Assembly: GCF_003627995.1 (NCBI RefSeq)
Contig: NZ_CP032707.1
Coordinates: 1 to 64,000 of the forward strand
Direction of reading: 5' to 3'
Source of the DNA: Brevundimonas naejangsanensis
GTDB lineage: Bacteria > Pseudomonadota > Alphaproteobacteria > Caulobacterales > Caulobacteraceae
DNA: 64,000 nt
Shown: piece by piece, positions 56,906 through 64,000 of the stretch
Numbering within the stretch: position 1 is the stretch's first letter
Layout of the letters: every line of letters starts with the position of its first letter
Position numbers and translations under genes: made by a program
The notes under the pieces: model-generated
Told to the model about the DNA's origin: nothing
The model's database searches: none
The model's input: only the letters and a program-made list of their open reading frames with translations

Positions 56906-57280
56906 TCACCCCTTGTTCTTGTTGAAGATGCTCAGGATGATGAAGGCGAGGCCGATCATGCCCGGGATCGCGGCCACGCCCGACACGGCGTAGAAGGCGT
57001 CCATGGCATTGAAGCGGAGGGCGTAGCCCATGATGGCGATGCCCATGGCCACGGCCAGCAGGATGACGCCGGTGCGCAGGTCGCGCGCGGCCGTCGCCGG
57101 CGGCTTCGCATTGTCCTTGGTGATCGATTCGATCACCTCGGGGGGCAGCGGCTGGCCCTTTTCGATCGCGCTACGCAGGGTGGCCTGCATTTCACGCCGG
57201 TCGCGGCTCTTCAGCCAGTTCGGTACGATCACGATCGCGCCGATCATGATGAAGAACGCTATGGGAATGAATTCTTCCAT
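56906..57280 (-). CDS. small membrane protein (DUF6249-like)
   Basis: 124 aa: N-terminal helix (FIPIAFFIMIGAIVIVPNWL), a charged middle (SRDRREMQATLRSAIEKGQP, PPEVIESI), then two transmembrane helices. This layout resembles DUF6249 proteins, which accompany ECF sigma genes in several alphaproteobacteria. Function unknown. First gene of the 57.3-55.9 kb minus-strand operon. Confidence 0.75.
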   Translation of the reverse strand: MEEFIPIAFFIMIGAIVIVPNWLKSRDRREMQATLRSAIEKGQPLPPEVIESITKDNAKPPATAARDLRTGVILLAVAMGIAIMGYALRFNAMDAFYAVSGVAAIPGMIGLAFIILSIFNKNKG

Positions 57281-57403
57281 GGGTTTTCGCCCCTGATAAT
57301 GTCGTTCGGCCAAGCCTGACGCTATGGCCTTCTGACTACAAGAGGCGATGATCATCCCCGGCGGATGCAGGCTCCGCCATGAACTCTTTGTAATGTGCGA
57401 GGA

Positions 57404-57757
57404 TCAGGCGCCGAAGGCGGCGGCGTAGGCCTCGGGCTTGAAGCCGACCAGGGTGCGCCCGTCGCCCAGCTCCAGCACCGGCCGCTTGATCATCGACGGC
57501 TGCGCCAGCATCAGTTCGATCGCCTTGTCCCGGTCGACGCCCGCCTTGTCGGCGTCCGACAGCTTGCGGAAGGTCGTCCCGGCCCGGTTCAGCACCGTCT
57601 CCCAGCCATGCGCCTCGACCCACCGCTCCAGCGCCGCGCGGTCGGCCCCGACGGCCTTGTAGTCGTGGAAGTCATAGGCCACGCCGTTCTGATCCAGCCA
57701 GGCCCGAGCCTTCTTCATCGTGTCACAGGCCTTGATGCCGTGGAGGGTGATGGCCAT
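57404..57757 (-). CDS. ArsC/Spx-family reductase (YffB-like)
   Basis: 117 aa thioredoxin-fold protein. Opening ITLHGIKACDTMKKARAWL has the single Cys11 of the YffB type, DFHDYKA follows and KRPVLELGDGRTLVGF is the C-terminal signature. YffB-like proteins are glutathione-dependent thiol reductases in structure; function in cells is not settled. Monocistronic. ATG 57757 is the family start. Confidence 0.85.
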   Translation of the reverse strand: MAITLHGIKACDTMKKARAWLDQNGVAYDFHDYKAVGADRAALERWVEAHGWETVLNRAGTTFRKLSDADKAGVDRDKAIELMLAQPSMIKRPVLELGDGRTLVGFKPEAYAAAFGA

Positions 57758-57944
57758 GGCGGTCTCCTTACGTCGCGGTCCAGCGCGCTCTCGCATCGAA
57801 CGGCGGAGCGGTCAATTTTCGCGGTTCGGACGATCCCAACCGACGGCTTCCGCCCCCGCCTGAGGACAAACCTCCGCACGCTGACGCCTATCCCGAAGGC
57901 GCGCTCTCCACTAGCTTGGCGGCTGTATAACGGGGGTTTCAGCC

Positions 57945-58421
57945 TTGCTACCTGCTCCAGCCGATCAACGGATAGGCGGTTGCCGTGGCCGTCTCTGGTC
58001 CATGGCCTTCGCCGCTCTTTCCCTGTCAGCCTGCACTTCAACGGAAAATCTGGTCACTGACCTGATCAGCAGCGAAAGCCGCTTGCCGGCCGAGGCCCGA
58101 ACCCATGAAGCCCTGGCCAATGAAGATTTGATGGTGTTTGGCGAGCCTGGCCTCAGACAATTCGAGATGGCCCGTCGGTTCGAAGCGGGCACGCACGGCT
58201 TTCCCGTCAGCCTTGATTGCGCGCTCGCCTTTTATCGGGTGGCCGGACAGACAAGGACCGTTTTGCGAGAGGACCGCGCCGCAGGTGGATCCGGCCAACG
58301 GATCACTTACCTCGGCTTTCCGCCAGGTCGCGCGGCCGCTCGTCGTCTCGAGGCCGCAGGCGTGACCGGCGCCCCTGCCGAAGCGGCCTGCCTGTCCGCC
58401 ATCCAGAGACCAGCCCCGTGA
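57945..58421 (+). CDS. hypothetical lipoprotein
   Basis: 158 aa if started at TTG 57945; a basic stretch (RGRLW) precedes AFAALSLSAC, a likely lipobox, so the protein may be anchored in a membrane. An ATG at 58002 would leave almost no n-region. No family recognised. Two internal cysteines (LDCALAFY, AACLSAI) could pair. It lies at the left edge of a disturbed region. Confidence 0.5.
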   Translation: MLPAPADQRIGGCRGRLWSMAFAALSLSACTSTENLVTDLISSESRLPAEARTHEALANEDLMVFGEPGLRQFEMARRFEAGTHGFPVSLDCALAFYRVAGQTRTVLREDRAAGGSGQRITYLGFPPGRAAARRLEAAGVTGAPAEAACLSAIQRPAP

Positions 58422-58447
58422 GCCCGAGGGATGCCCCGGCGCCCGCC

Positions 58448-58699
58448 TTACTGGGCGTGGGCGGGCCGCCGGATCGTCGCGGAACGCACTTCCCTGCCGC
58501 CCTCTGAGCCGACATCGACGCCTTGGACCAGGAGCCAGATCGCCAGCGACAGTTCGGCAATAAGGCAAGGGACGAGGATCTGCGGCGACACGAAGCGCCA
58601 TTGGTCAGGCGCCACCAGCATCGACATCGTATTGGCGGCGTAACAGCCGCCGGCGACGACCAGGGAGATCAGCTTAGCGGCGCCCCTGCGCCCGGCCAG
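58448..58699 (-). pseudogene. remnant of a DUF4386 family membrane protein (C-terminal part)
   Basis: On the minus strand an 83-codon stretch reads AAKLISLVVAGGCYAANTM, VSPQILVPCLIAELSLAIWL and LLVQGVDV before its stop at 58450. This matches the last two helices of DUF4386 proteins, usually about 230 aa. The frame is closed by a TAA at 58702-58700 directly before it and has no good start, so the N-terminal two thirds are missing. I saw no matching sequence in the next 150 bases. Confidence 0.75.
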
Positions 58700-58876
58700 T
58701 TAAGGATCGTTAACGCCACGCTCCCCCCCCCTGATCTGACGAAGGCGAAGCCTGCTCCAGGGTCTGGTCGCCAACGTCCGGCCCAGGACCGCATTCGACC
58801 CGAATGCTGACGCTTGTTGCGTCAACAGCCAGGGTGCTGCATCTGACCGATGCCCCCTCTCCTGCGAGACTTTGTC

Positions 58877-59263
58877 ATGGACCAACTCCAGCACAGAAGT
58901 CTGGCTGTCGCGCGTGACATCGCCGCGAGCGTGGTAGCCATGGCGGCATACATTCTAGCTGCCTTGTGCGTAGGCTGGGTTGTTTCGATCCTGCTCAAGC
59001 CCATGGGCTACGTCTGGCCCCGCTTTGCGATCGGGGCCGCCATTTCCACCTGCCTGGGCATGATCGCCAGTTGGCGTTTGACGAACGCTCTGTTTCCAAG
59101 GCGATCGGGCAAGGCCATCTTCGCGGCCTTCGCGGGAGTGGTCTTGCTCGTTTCCCTGACGGGCCGAAGCAATGCTGTGAACTGGCTGCATACGGGGCAG
59201 GCTCTGCTGCTCGTCGGCCTGGCATACGGCCTGTTCTGGCCGCACCGGAGACGTTCTCGCTGA
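58877..59263 (+). CDS. hypothetical membrane protein
   Basis: 128 aa with four probable transmembrane helices (AASVVAMAAYILAALCVGWV, FAIGAAISTCLGMIA, AIFAAFAGVVLLVSL, TGQALLLVGLAYGLF). Not recognised. ATG 58877 is used. Converges on the hydrolase gene with 16 bases between. Lies within the disturbed 58-61 kb region. Confidence 0.65.
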   Translation: MDQLQHRSLAVARDIAASVVAMAAYILAALCVGWVVSILLKPMGYVWPRFAIGAAISTCLGMIASWRLTNALFPRRSGKAIFAAFAGVVLLVSLTGRSNAVNWLHTGQALLLVGLAYGLFWPHRRRSR

Positions 59264-59279
59264 CGGCGCACTGTGGCAT

Positions 59280-60680
59280 TCATTGACCCGTCTGAGAGCG
59301 AGACGCACACGAGCCCGGAACATCTGTTCCGGCGCCGAAGGCTGACACGACGCGGGCAAAACATTCGGGCGCTGCGAAGGGCAGCATGTGAGCCCCGGAC
59401 ACCACGGTGGCGAACGTCACTTCACCGGCCTCAGCCAATTTCGCGGCATGAGCGACAGCCCCTTCGTAGGGCGTATTGGGGTCAAGCGTGCCGTGGATCA
59501 CCAGCGTGCGCGGCAATGCCGCCGGGCTGCGGCCGAAGTAGATGTCCCGCTCGTAGAGCGGCGCGGACGGACCGACGAGCAGCCCCGGCAGGGGGCTAGT
59601 GAAAAGCGCACCACGAGCTTCGACCTCCACATCCGCCGCTGTCAGATCACGACGGCCGTTATTCTCGGACGCGTTCATCAGAACGACCAGCGGAAGAGCG
59701 GGCGAGGACTGCGGGTATCGGCCCAACTGATCGAATTCAGTTTCCAGCGCGGCCCGAACGACCAAAAGCGGTGAAGCGTCGCCCTCGGTCAAAGCGGAGA
59801 TGATCGCCGGGATCTGGTCGCGTAGCTCGGGGAAGTTAAGCAGCGCCGCCAGAAACTGGCGGAGGTCGCCGCGCGGTGCGATTTCCGCCCAGAGGGCATG
59901 CCGATCCGGGGCAGCGAGAAGAGCCTCATAGGCCTGGACCTGGTCATCGCTCAGCAGGCTTCTGCCGACCTTGTCCACGACCGCCGTCCGATGACTCAAA
60001 TCCAGCTCCGGAGACGCCTCCAGCGGAACGAGCCCGTCAAGAACGATGGCGTCGAGAGCCACTGGCGCGGTTTGAAGCATCCGCAGGATGAGCTGCGTAC
60101 CGTACGAAACGCCATAGACCTGGACTGATCCCTCACTCCGGTGACGGGTGATAAGCGCCGACAGATCATGCGAAGCGTTGGTGACGGTAAACGCCTGGGT
60201 ACGGTCGAGGTCGGCGTACATTCCACCGATGCAGGAGCCCCATTCTGCGCCCGTCAAGGCGTGGCCGCCCGGACTGCCTGCAGCCTCTTCGGCGGGACAG
60301 AGCCGGGTTGAATAGCCCGTGCCGCGATGATCCGGGATCATGAGGTCGCGGTCCGGAAACGCGGAGCGCAAGGTATCGAGAAATGGGTAGAACGACGCCC
60401 CGCTTTCTCCCGGGCCGCCGGCGATGAGCCAGACCTGGCCGGTTGTTGTTCCGCTTGTTGACGGGAATTTCCGGACGAAGAGATCCACGACGCCTGCCGC
60501 CGGATCGCTTGGTCGGAGTGGCGTGTGACTTGTTGCGCAGAGACTGCCTGCCAGACCCGGCAAAGCGGTATCGCCGCAAGGGGTGAACCCGTCCCCGGCG
60601 ACGGCGGCGCCGCAAGATATCGCGGCGATCAGACACCCAAGGGCAAGCCGTGGACCGGCACGATAGATGGTCTTCGACAT
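59280..60680 (-). CDS. secreted alpha/beta hydrolase (tripeptidyl aminopeptidase-like)
   Basis: 466 aa with a signal peptide (RLALGCLIAAISCGAAVAG). Hydrolase fold with LIAGGPGESGASF (oxyanion), IPDHRGTGYS, nucleophile Ser192 in VYGVSYGTQ, Asp in VIHGTLDPNTPY and His in SGAHMLPFA. The proline-type GGPG and the TAP-like C-terminal domain suggest an S33 peptidase. Cysteines at 35, 48, 128 and 150 may form disulfides. Codon use is a little less GC-biased than that of the housekeeping genes. Confidence 0.85.
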   Translation of the reverse strand: MSKTIYRAGPRLALGCLIAAISCGAAVAGDGFTPCGDTALPGLAGSLCATSHTPLRPSDPAAGVVDLFVRKFPSTSGTTTGQVWLIAGGPGESGASFYPFLDTLRSAFPDRDLMIPDHRGTGYSTRLCPAEEAAGSPGGHALTGAEWGSCIGGMYADLDRTQAFTVTNASHDLSALITRHRSEGSVQVYGVSYGTQLILRMLQTAPVALDAIVLDGLVPLEASPELDLSHRTAVVDKVGRSLLSDDQVQAYEALLAAPDRHALWAEIAPRGDLRQFLAALLNFPELRDQIPAIISALTEGDASPLLVVRAALETEFDQLGRYPQSSPALPLVVLMNASENNGRRDLTAADVEVEARGALFTSPLPGLLVGPSAPLYERDIYFGRSPAALPRTLVIHGTLDPNTPYEGAVAHAAKLAEAGEVTFATVVSGAHMLPFAAPECFARVVSAFGAGTDVPGSCASRSQTGQ

Positions 60681-60773
60681 GTTGGATCCCCAGGCACGAC
60701 TGTCATGCCGTGACTGAAGAGCCTCTAGGCGAGGCCAGCAGATGCGCTTCGCGGCATTAAGTTTCCGCAATTA

Positions 60774-60988
60774 ATGTTGGTCGAACTGCTCCCCAAAAAT
60801 GACGTCCGCTCACCACCCTCATCGGCCATTCGCCGTGTCCGCTTCCATGACGCCGAGCAGATCGTCAGGCCCCGCCCCATGGCGGATTTCGCGGTTACGT
60901 CGTCGATCCAGACGACCATGCCTGGGAGATCGCCTGGAACCCGGCCTGGGCGATCGACGAGCAGGGTCGGGTGACCTTCGGACTCTGA
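60774..60988 (+). pseudogene. decayed VOC-fold gene fragment
   Basis: Two frames must be joined. The first reads NDVRSPPSSAIRRVRF then DAEQIVRPRP; the second GGFRGYVVDPDDHAWEIAWN and PAWAIDEQGRVTFGL to a stop at 60988. Together they match the C-terminal half of VOC proteins of the kind that read GYFADPDGHLWEVAHNP. The frameshift lies near 60880-60890 and no N-terminal half is visible. Confidence 0.65.
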
Positions 60989-61028
60989 CCTCAGGGGCGC
61001 CTCGACGTTTCCCCGCGCACGGCCGAAA

Positions 61029-62297
61029 ATGACGCATGACCACGCCTCCCTCGTCGCCTCCCCCTGGGCCGCCATGACCGCAGAACCCGATGATCGGTCG
61101 AGGCCCGCCGCGCCCGTCGGCACGCCGGGCGAGGTATTCGGCGCCTTTCTCAAGCTGGGCCTGACCTCGTTCGGGGGTCCCGTCGCCCACCTCGGCTATT
61201 TCCGCGACGAACTGGTCGAGCGCCGCCGGTGGATCGACGAGGCGGGCTATGCCGACCTGGTCGCCCTATGCCAGTTCCTGCCCGGCCCGGCGTCCAGCCA
61301 GGTGGGCTATGCCCTGGGCCTGCTCAGGGGCGGCCCGCTGGGCGGACTGGCCGCATGGTGCGCCTTCACCCTGCCGTCCGCCCTCCTGCTGGCGTCGTTC
61401 GCCTTCGGCGCGGCCTATCTGCAAGGGCCCGTCGGCGCCGGTCTGGTCCACGGGCTGAAGCTGGTCGCCGTGGCGGTCGTGGCCCAGGCCGTGTGGAGCA
61501 TGGCCCGCGCGCTCGCGCCCGACCGCCCGAGGGCGGCGATCGCCCTGGCCGCCGTCCTGGTCGTGGTCCTGTTCGGCGGCGCCCAAAGCCAGGTCGCGGC
61601 GATCCTGGCCGGGGCCGTGGCGGGCGTCGGCTTCTGCCGGGGGGCGGGCGGCGCGCCCCGCGGCCGCCTGACCTTTCCCGTCTCGCGCCGGGCCGGCCTC
61701 GTCGCCCTGGCGGCCTTCTTCATCCTTCTGGCCGGCTTGCCGCTGGCCTCGATGGCCACCGGGGCGCACGGCGTGGCCCTGGTCGACGCCTTCTACCGCG
61801 CCGGCGCCCTGGTCTTCGGCGGCGGCCACGTGGTCCTGCCCCTGCTGGAGGAAGGCGTGGTACGGCCCGGATGGATCGGCCCGGACGCCTTTCTCGCCGG
61901 CTATGGCGCGGCCCAGGCCGTGCCCGGCCCGCTGTTCACCTTCGCAGCCTTTCTCGGCGCCGCCATGGAGCCTTCGCCCAGCGGGATCGTCGGCGCGGCG
62001 CTCTGCCTGGCGGCGATCTTCGCGCCGGGCCTTCTGCTGGTGACGGGAGTGCTGCCCTTCTGGGACGCCCTGCGCGCGCGGCCGCTGGCGCAGGCCGCCA
62101 TGCGCGGCGCCAACGCCGCCGTCGTCGGCGTCCTGGCTTCGGCGCTCTACAGTCCAGTGTGGACCAGCGCGGTGCTGAGCCCCCGCGACTTCGCCGTGGC
62201 GCTGGTCGGCTTCGTCCTGCTCACGGTCTGGAAATGCCCGCCCTGGATCGTCGTGGTGCTGACCGCCGTCGGCAGCATGGGCCTGGCCCTGATTTGA
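61029..62297 (+). CDS. chrA: chromate transporter family protein (ChrA)
   Basis: 422 aa polytopic protein with two homologous halves. The N-terminal half has GLTSFGGPVAHLGYFRDELV and CQFLPGPASSQVGYALGLL; the second half has FGGGHVVLPLLEEGVV and AAQAVPGPLFTFAAFLGA. This is the long-chain CHR layout, an efflux carrier for chromate (or sulfate). No chrB-like regulator is visible. ATG 61029 is used; 61074 (MTAEPDDRS) is an alternative. Confidence 0.9.
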   Translation: MTHDHASLVASPWAAMTAEPDDRSRPAAPVGTPGEVFGAFLKLGLTSFGGPVAHLGYFRDELVERRRWIDEAGYADLVALCQFLPGPASSQVGYALGLLRGGPLGGLAAWCAFTLPSALLLASFAFGAAYLQGPVGAGLVHGLKLVAVAVVAQAVWSMARALAPDRPRAAIALAAVLVVVLFGGAQSQVAAILAGAVAGVGFCRGAGGAPRGRLTFPVSRRAGLVALAAFFILLAGLPLASMATGAHGVALVDAFYRAGALVFGGGHVVLPLLEEGVVRPGWIGPDAFLAGYGAAQAVPGPLFTFAAFLGAAMEPSPSGIVGAALCLAAIFAPGLLLVTGVLPFWDALRARPLAQAAMRGANAAVVGVLASALYSPVWTSAVLSPRDFAVALVGFVLLTVWKCPPWIVVVLTAVGSMGLALI

Positions 62298-62400
62298 CCG
62301 CGCGAGAAAAACAGCGCCCGCTCTGGGGCGGAACCGGCCGCCGTTCGTTCGCTGACCGCCCAGGCGGCGCCGGCCGCGCAAGAAACCGAGGAGATCGACC

Positions 62401-62892
62401 ATGACGACCGCCCCCCCGCAGCGCATCACCCCCTGCCTCTGGTTCGACGGCCAGGCGGAAGAGGCGGCGGCCTTCTACGTCTCCCTGTTCCCCGATTCGC
62501 GGATCGACCAGGTGGCGCGCGCCCCGACCGACTATCCCGGCGGCAAGGCGGGCGACGCCCTGACCGTGGCCTTCACCCTGAACGGCGTCGCCTTCACCGG
62601 GCTGAACGGCGGCCCCTACTTCAAGTTCAACGAAGCCGTGTCCTTCCAGATCGACTGCGAGGACCAGGTCGAGATGGACCGGATGACCAACGCCCTGTCG
62701 GCCGTGCCCGAAGCCGAGCAGTGCGGCTGGGTCAAGGACCGCTACGGCCTGTCATGGCAGATCGTGCCACGCCGCATGAGCGAGATGCTGACCAGCGGAA
62801 CCCCCGATCAGTCCCGCCGCCTCATGGAGGCGATGATGCCGATGAAGCGCCTGGACCTGGCCGCCCTGGAGCGCGCCTGGGCGGGCGGCTGA
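62401..62892 (+). CDS. VOC family protein (PhnB / 3-demethylubiquinone methyltransferase-like fold)
   Basis: 163 aa: ITPCLWFDGQAEEAAAFYVS, SRIDQVARAPTDYPGG, VAFTLNGVAFTGLNGGPYFK, and the characteristic DRYGLSWQIVPRRM. Proteins like this were once called 3-demethylubiquinone 3-methyltransferases, but they have no methyltransferase fold, so only the fold is assigned. A GGAG-type ribosome site is upstream. Confidence 0.85.
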   Translation: MTTAPPQRITPCLWFDGQAEEAAAFYVSLFPDSRIDQVARAPTDYPGGKAGDALTVAFTLNGVAFTGLNGGPYFKFNEAVSFQIDCEDQVEMDRMTNALSAVPEAEQCGWVKDRYGLSWQIVPRRMSEMLTSGTPDQSRRLMEAMMPMKRLDLAALERAWAGG

Positions 62893-63240
62893 TCAGTCGG
62901 CCAGCAGGGGCAGGATAGCCTCGACCGGGCGGCCGATGGCCGCGCCCTTGGGCGTCTCCACGATGGGGCGCTCGACGAGGACGGGGCTGGCCATCATGGC
63001 CGCCAGGACGGCCGCGTCATCGGCGTCGGCGGCCAGAAGCTCGGCGGCCTCGGCCTCCTTCTTGCGCAGCAGGCCCTTGAGGCCGCCCCCCGTCTCGCGC
63101 GCCAGACGGTTCAGGGTCTCGGCGTCCCAGCCCGTTTTCAGATACTCGACCACGTTCGGCTGAACGCCCTTCTCCTGCAGCATCTCCAGCGCCTTGCGCG
63201 AGGTCGAGCATTTCGGGTTGTGAAAGATCGTGACGGTCAT
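62893..63240 (-). CDS. arsC: ArsC family protein (arsenate reductase, glutaredoxin type)
   Basis: 115 aa with IFHNPKCSTSRKALEML (Cys11), a thioredoxin-like fold and the end segment MMASPVLVERPIVETPKGA, as in glutaredoxin-dependent arsenate reductases. No arsenite efflux or ArsR gene is near, so activity on arsenate is uncertain; a general thiol role is equally possible. The stop directly abuts the convergent VOC gene. Confidence 0.85.
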   Translation of the reverse strand: MTVTIFHNPKCSTSRKALEMLQEKGVQPNVVEYLKTGWDAETLNRLARETGGGLKGLLRKKEAEAAELLAADADDAAVLAAMMASPVLVERPIVETPKGAAIGRPVEAILPLLAD

Positions 63241-63243
63241 GGT

Positions 63244-63777
63244 TCAGACGCTCCGTTTCAACTGCTCAAGCATACGCCCGCCGCGCAGCGCGGCCACATG
63301 GACAAGGCCCGTCGCCAGCATGACGACCCACTGGACGACGGCCAACGGGGTATAAAACTGGCCGGCCTTCTCGCCCAGCATCGCCACCCCGCTCAGGGCG
63401 CTAAGCAGGCTGTAGGCCAGCAGGCCGAGCATGACGGCCGGGATGACCCAGGTCATCCGTCGCCATTGCACCACGGCCAGCACCAGATAGAGGATCGAAA
63501 AGACCACGACGCCGATCATCATCATCGGCGTCATCGCCGCCATGGCGGCCTCTATGAAGGCTTGATCTTCAGCGGCCAGGCCTGCCCCCTGCTGCATCAT
63601 CAGGTCCGTCGACTGCGTCATCCTTTCGGGCATCAGTGGAAGGATGGCCAAGCTTTGGATCGCGCCGATCGCCAACGCCACAGCGCCGGCCCGCGCAGCC
63701 CGCTGCGCCTCGGCCATGCCGCGCGGCGGCGTGAAGGGATTGGCCGCCCGCAGCCAGAGTTTCAGGTTCCGGTTCAT
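63244..63777 (-). CDS. hypothetical four-helix membrane protein
   Basis: 177 aa with four hydrophobic helices (AGAVALAIGAIQSLAILPLM, MMMIGVVVFSILYLVLAVV, VIPAVMLGLLAYSLLSALSG, VVQWVVMLATGLVHVAALRG). The last helix resembles the C-terminus of the next gene to the right, so the pair may be paralogues. No family recognised. Three bases separate it from arsC. Confidence 0.7.
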   Translation of the reverse strand: MNRNLKLWLRAANPFTPPRGMAEAQRAARAGAVALAIGAIQSLAILPLMPERMTQSTDLMMQQGAGLAAEDQAFIEAAMAAMTPMMMIGVVVFSILYLVLAVVQWRRMTWVIPAVMLGLLAYSLLSALSGVAMLGEKAGQFYTPLAVVQWVVMLATGLVHVAALRGGRMLEQLKRSV

Positions 63778-63792
63778 CTCGCCCCCTTGGGT

Positions 63793-64000
63793 TCAAGGCT
63801 TGCCGGCAGGCCGGGTAGGCGCGGACTGCGCCAGCGCCGCCGCCCCGCGCAGGCCGCCGATGTGCAGCAGCAGGCACAGGACCATGGCCGCCCCCGCCAG
63901 GGCGATGCTCCAGTCCGGCAGCCCCGGCGCCGCCAGGGGCGCGCCGACCAGAAGGCCGACCGACAGGGCGCTGAGCTCATACAGCGCCCAGGCCAGGCCG
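63793..64000 (-). CDS. hypothetical membrane protein, cut by window end
   Basis: 68 codons in view, 5' part outside the window. Reads LAWALYELSALSVGLLVGAP, WSIALAGAAMVLCLLLH, IGGLRGAAALAQ to TGA at 63795. Two transmembrane helices with the end LLLHIGGLRGAAAL similar to LVHVAALRGGR of its neighbour. The gene is 15 bases upstream of the 63777 start. Confidence 0.6.
   Translation of the reverse strand, partial: GLAWALYELSALSVGLLVGAPLAAPGLPDWSIALAGAAMVLCLLLHIGGLRGAAALAQSAPTRPAGKP

Noticed and set aside
62893..63240. Arsenic-resistance operon
   Set aside because: Only an ArsC-family gene is present; no ArsR, arsenite pump or arsenite permease is nearby.
63774..63980. 68-codon minus-strand frame ending at 63774 with an ATGA overlap
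   Set aside because: Its Arg/Cys/Trp-rich product looks like a shadow; the neighbouring frame ending at 63793 gives clear transmembrane helices and is preferred.

Overview
The window is a very GC-rich, gene-dense stretch of an alphaproteobacterial chromosome. Gene content and order (hdaA-ppk-ppx, lptF-lptG-lptD-surA-pdxA-rsmA, fabD-fabG-acpP-fabF-mltG-yicC-gmk, rpsF-rpsR-rplI, cvpA-purF), frequent GTG/TTG starts, ATGA stop/start overlaps, a TonB-dependent receptor, M13 and S10 secreted peptidases and an EcfG-like GGAAC promoter all point to Caulobacterales, most likely Brevundimonas or a close relative. This placement is inference from gene order and protein style; no rRNA gene is present to confirm it. 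I see no rRNA, tRNA, CRISPR array, complete insertion sequence or prophage.

Layout. 1-9.3 kb: replication regulator HdaA, polyphosphate kinase and exopolyphosphatase, RNase D, and purM/purN with a secreted S10 peptidase set between them on the opposite strand. 9.4-15.6 kb: M13 metallopeptidase, small glycine-zipper lipoprotein, ndk, an ABC-F ATPase with a DUF2164 protein, and two tandem I78-type inhibitor lipoproteins next to holC and pepA. 17.6-28 kb: outer-membrane biogenesis block (lptF, lptG, lptD, surA) running into pdxA, rsmA, an aminotransferase and an L,D-transpeptidase. 28-35 kb (minus strand): fatty-acid synthesis block feeding mltG, yicC and gmk. 35-47.7 kb: ribosomal protein operon, a TonB-dependent receptor with a damaged or phase-variable 5' end, two tandem Rap1a-like secreted proteins, dnaB, alr, radA, cvpA and purF. 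47.7-57.8 kb: small enzymes, an O-antigen-ligase-like protein, two ECF sigma operons, der and bamB.

From about 57.9 to 61 kb the texture changes. Coding is looser, there are orphan small proteins, and I find two gene remnants: the C-terminal end of a DUF4386 membrane protein (58448-58699, minus) and a frameshifted end of a VOC-fold protein (60774-60988, plus). This looks like a decaying accessory patch. It is followed by a chromate-transporter-like protein, a PhnB-like VOC protein, an ArsC-family protein, and two related small membrane proteins, the second cut by the window end.

Intergenic palindromes recur through the window in several families (CCGCTCATCCC/GGGATGAGCGG, CCCTCTCCC/GGGAGAGGG, CTTCTCCCC/GGGGAGAAG, and a CGTCATCCTCGGGC type), some doubling as terminators. 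The window is mostly housekeeping; I do not see a convincing new multi-gene system. The most notable items are the homopolymeric-C frameshift at the start of the TonB receptor, the sigma-factor operon with its own readable ECF promoter, the second sigma operon with an overlapping membrane protein that may be its anti-sigma factor, the tandem Rap1a-like genes without an evident effector, and the gene-decay patch.
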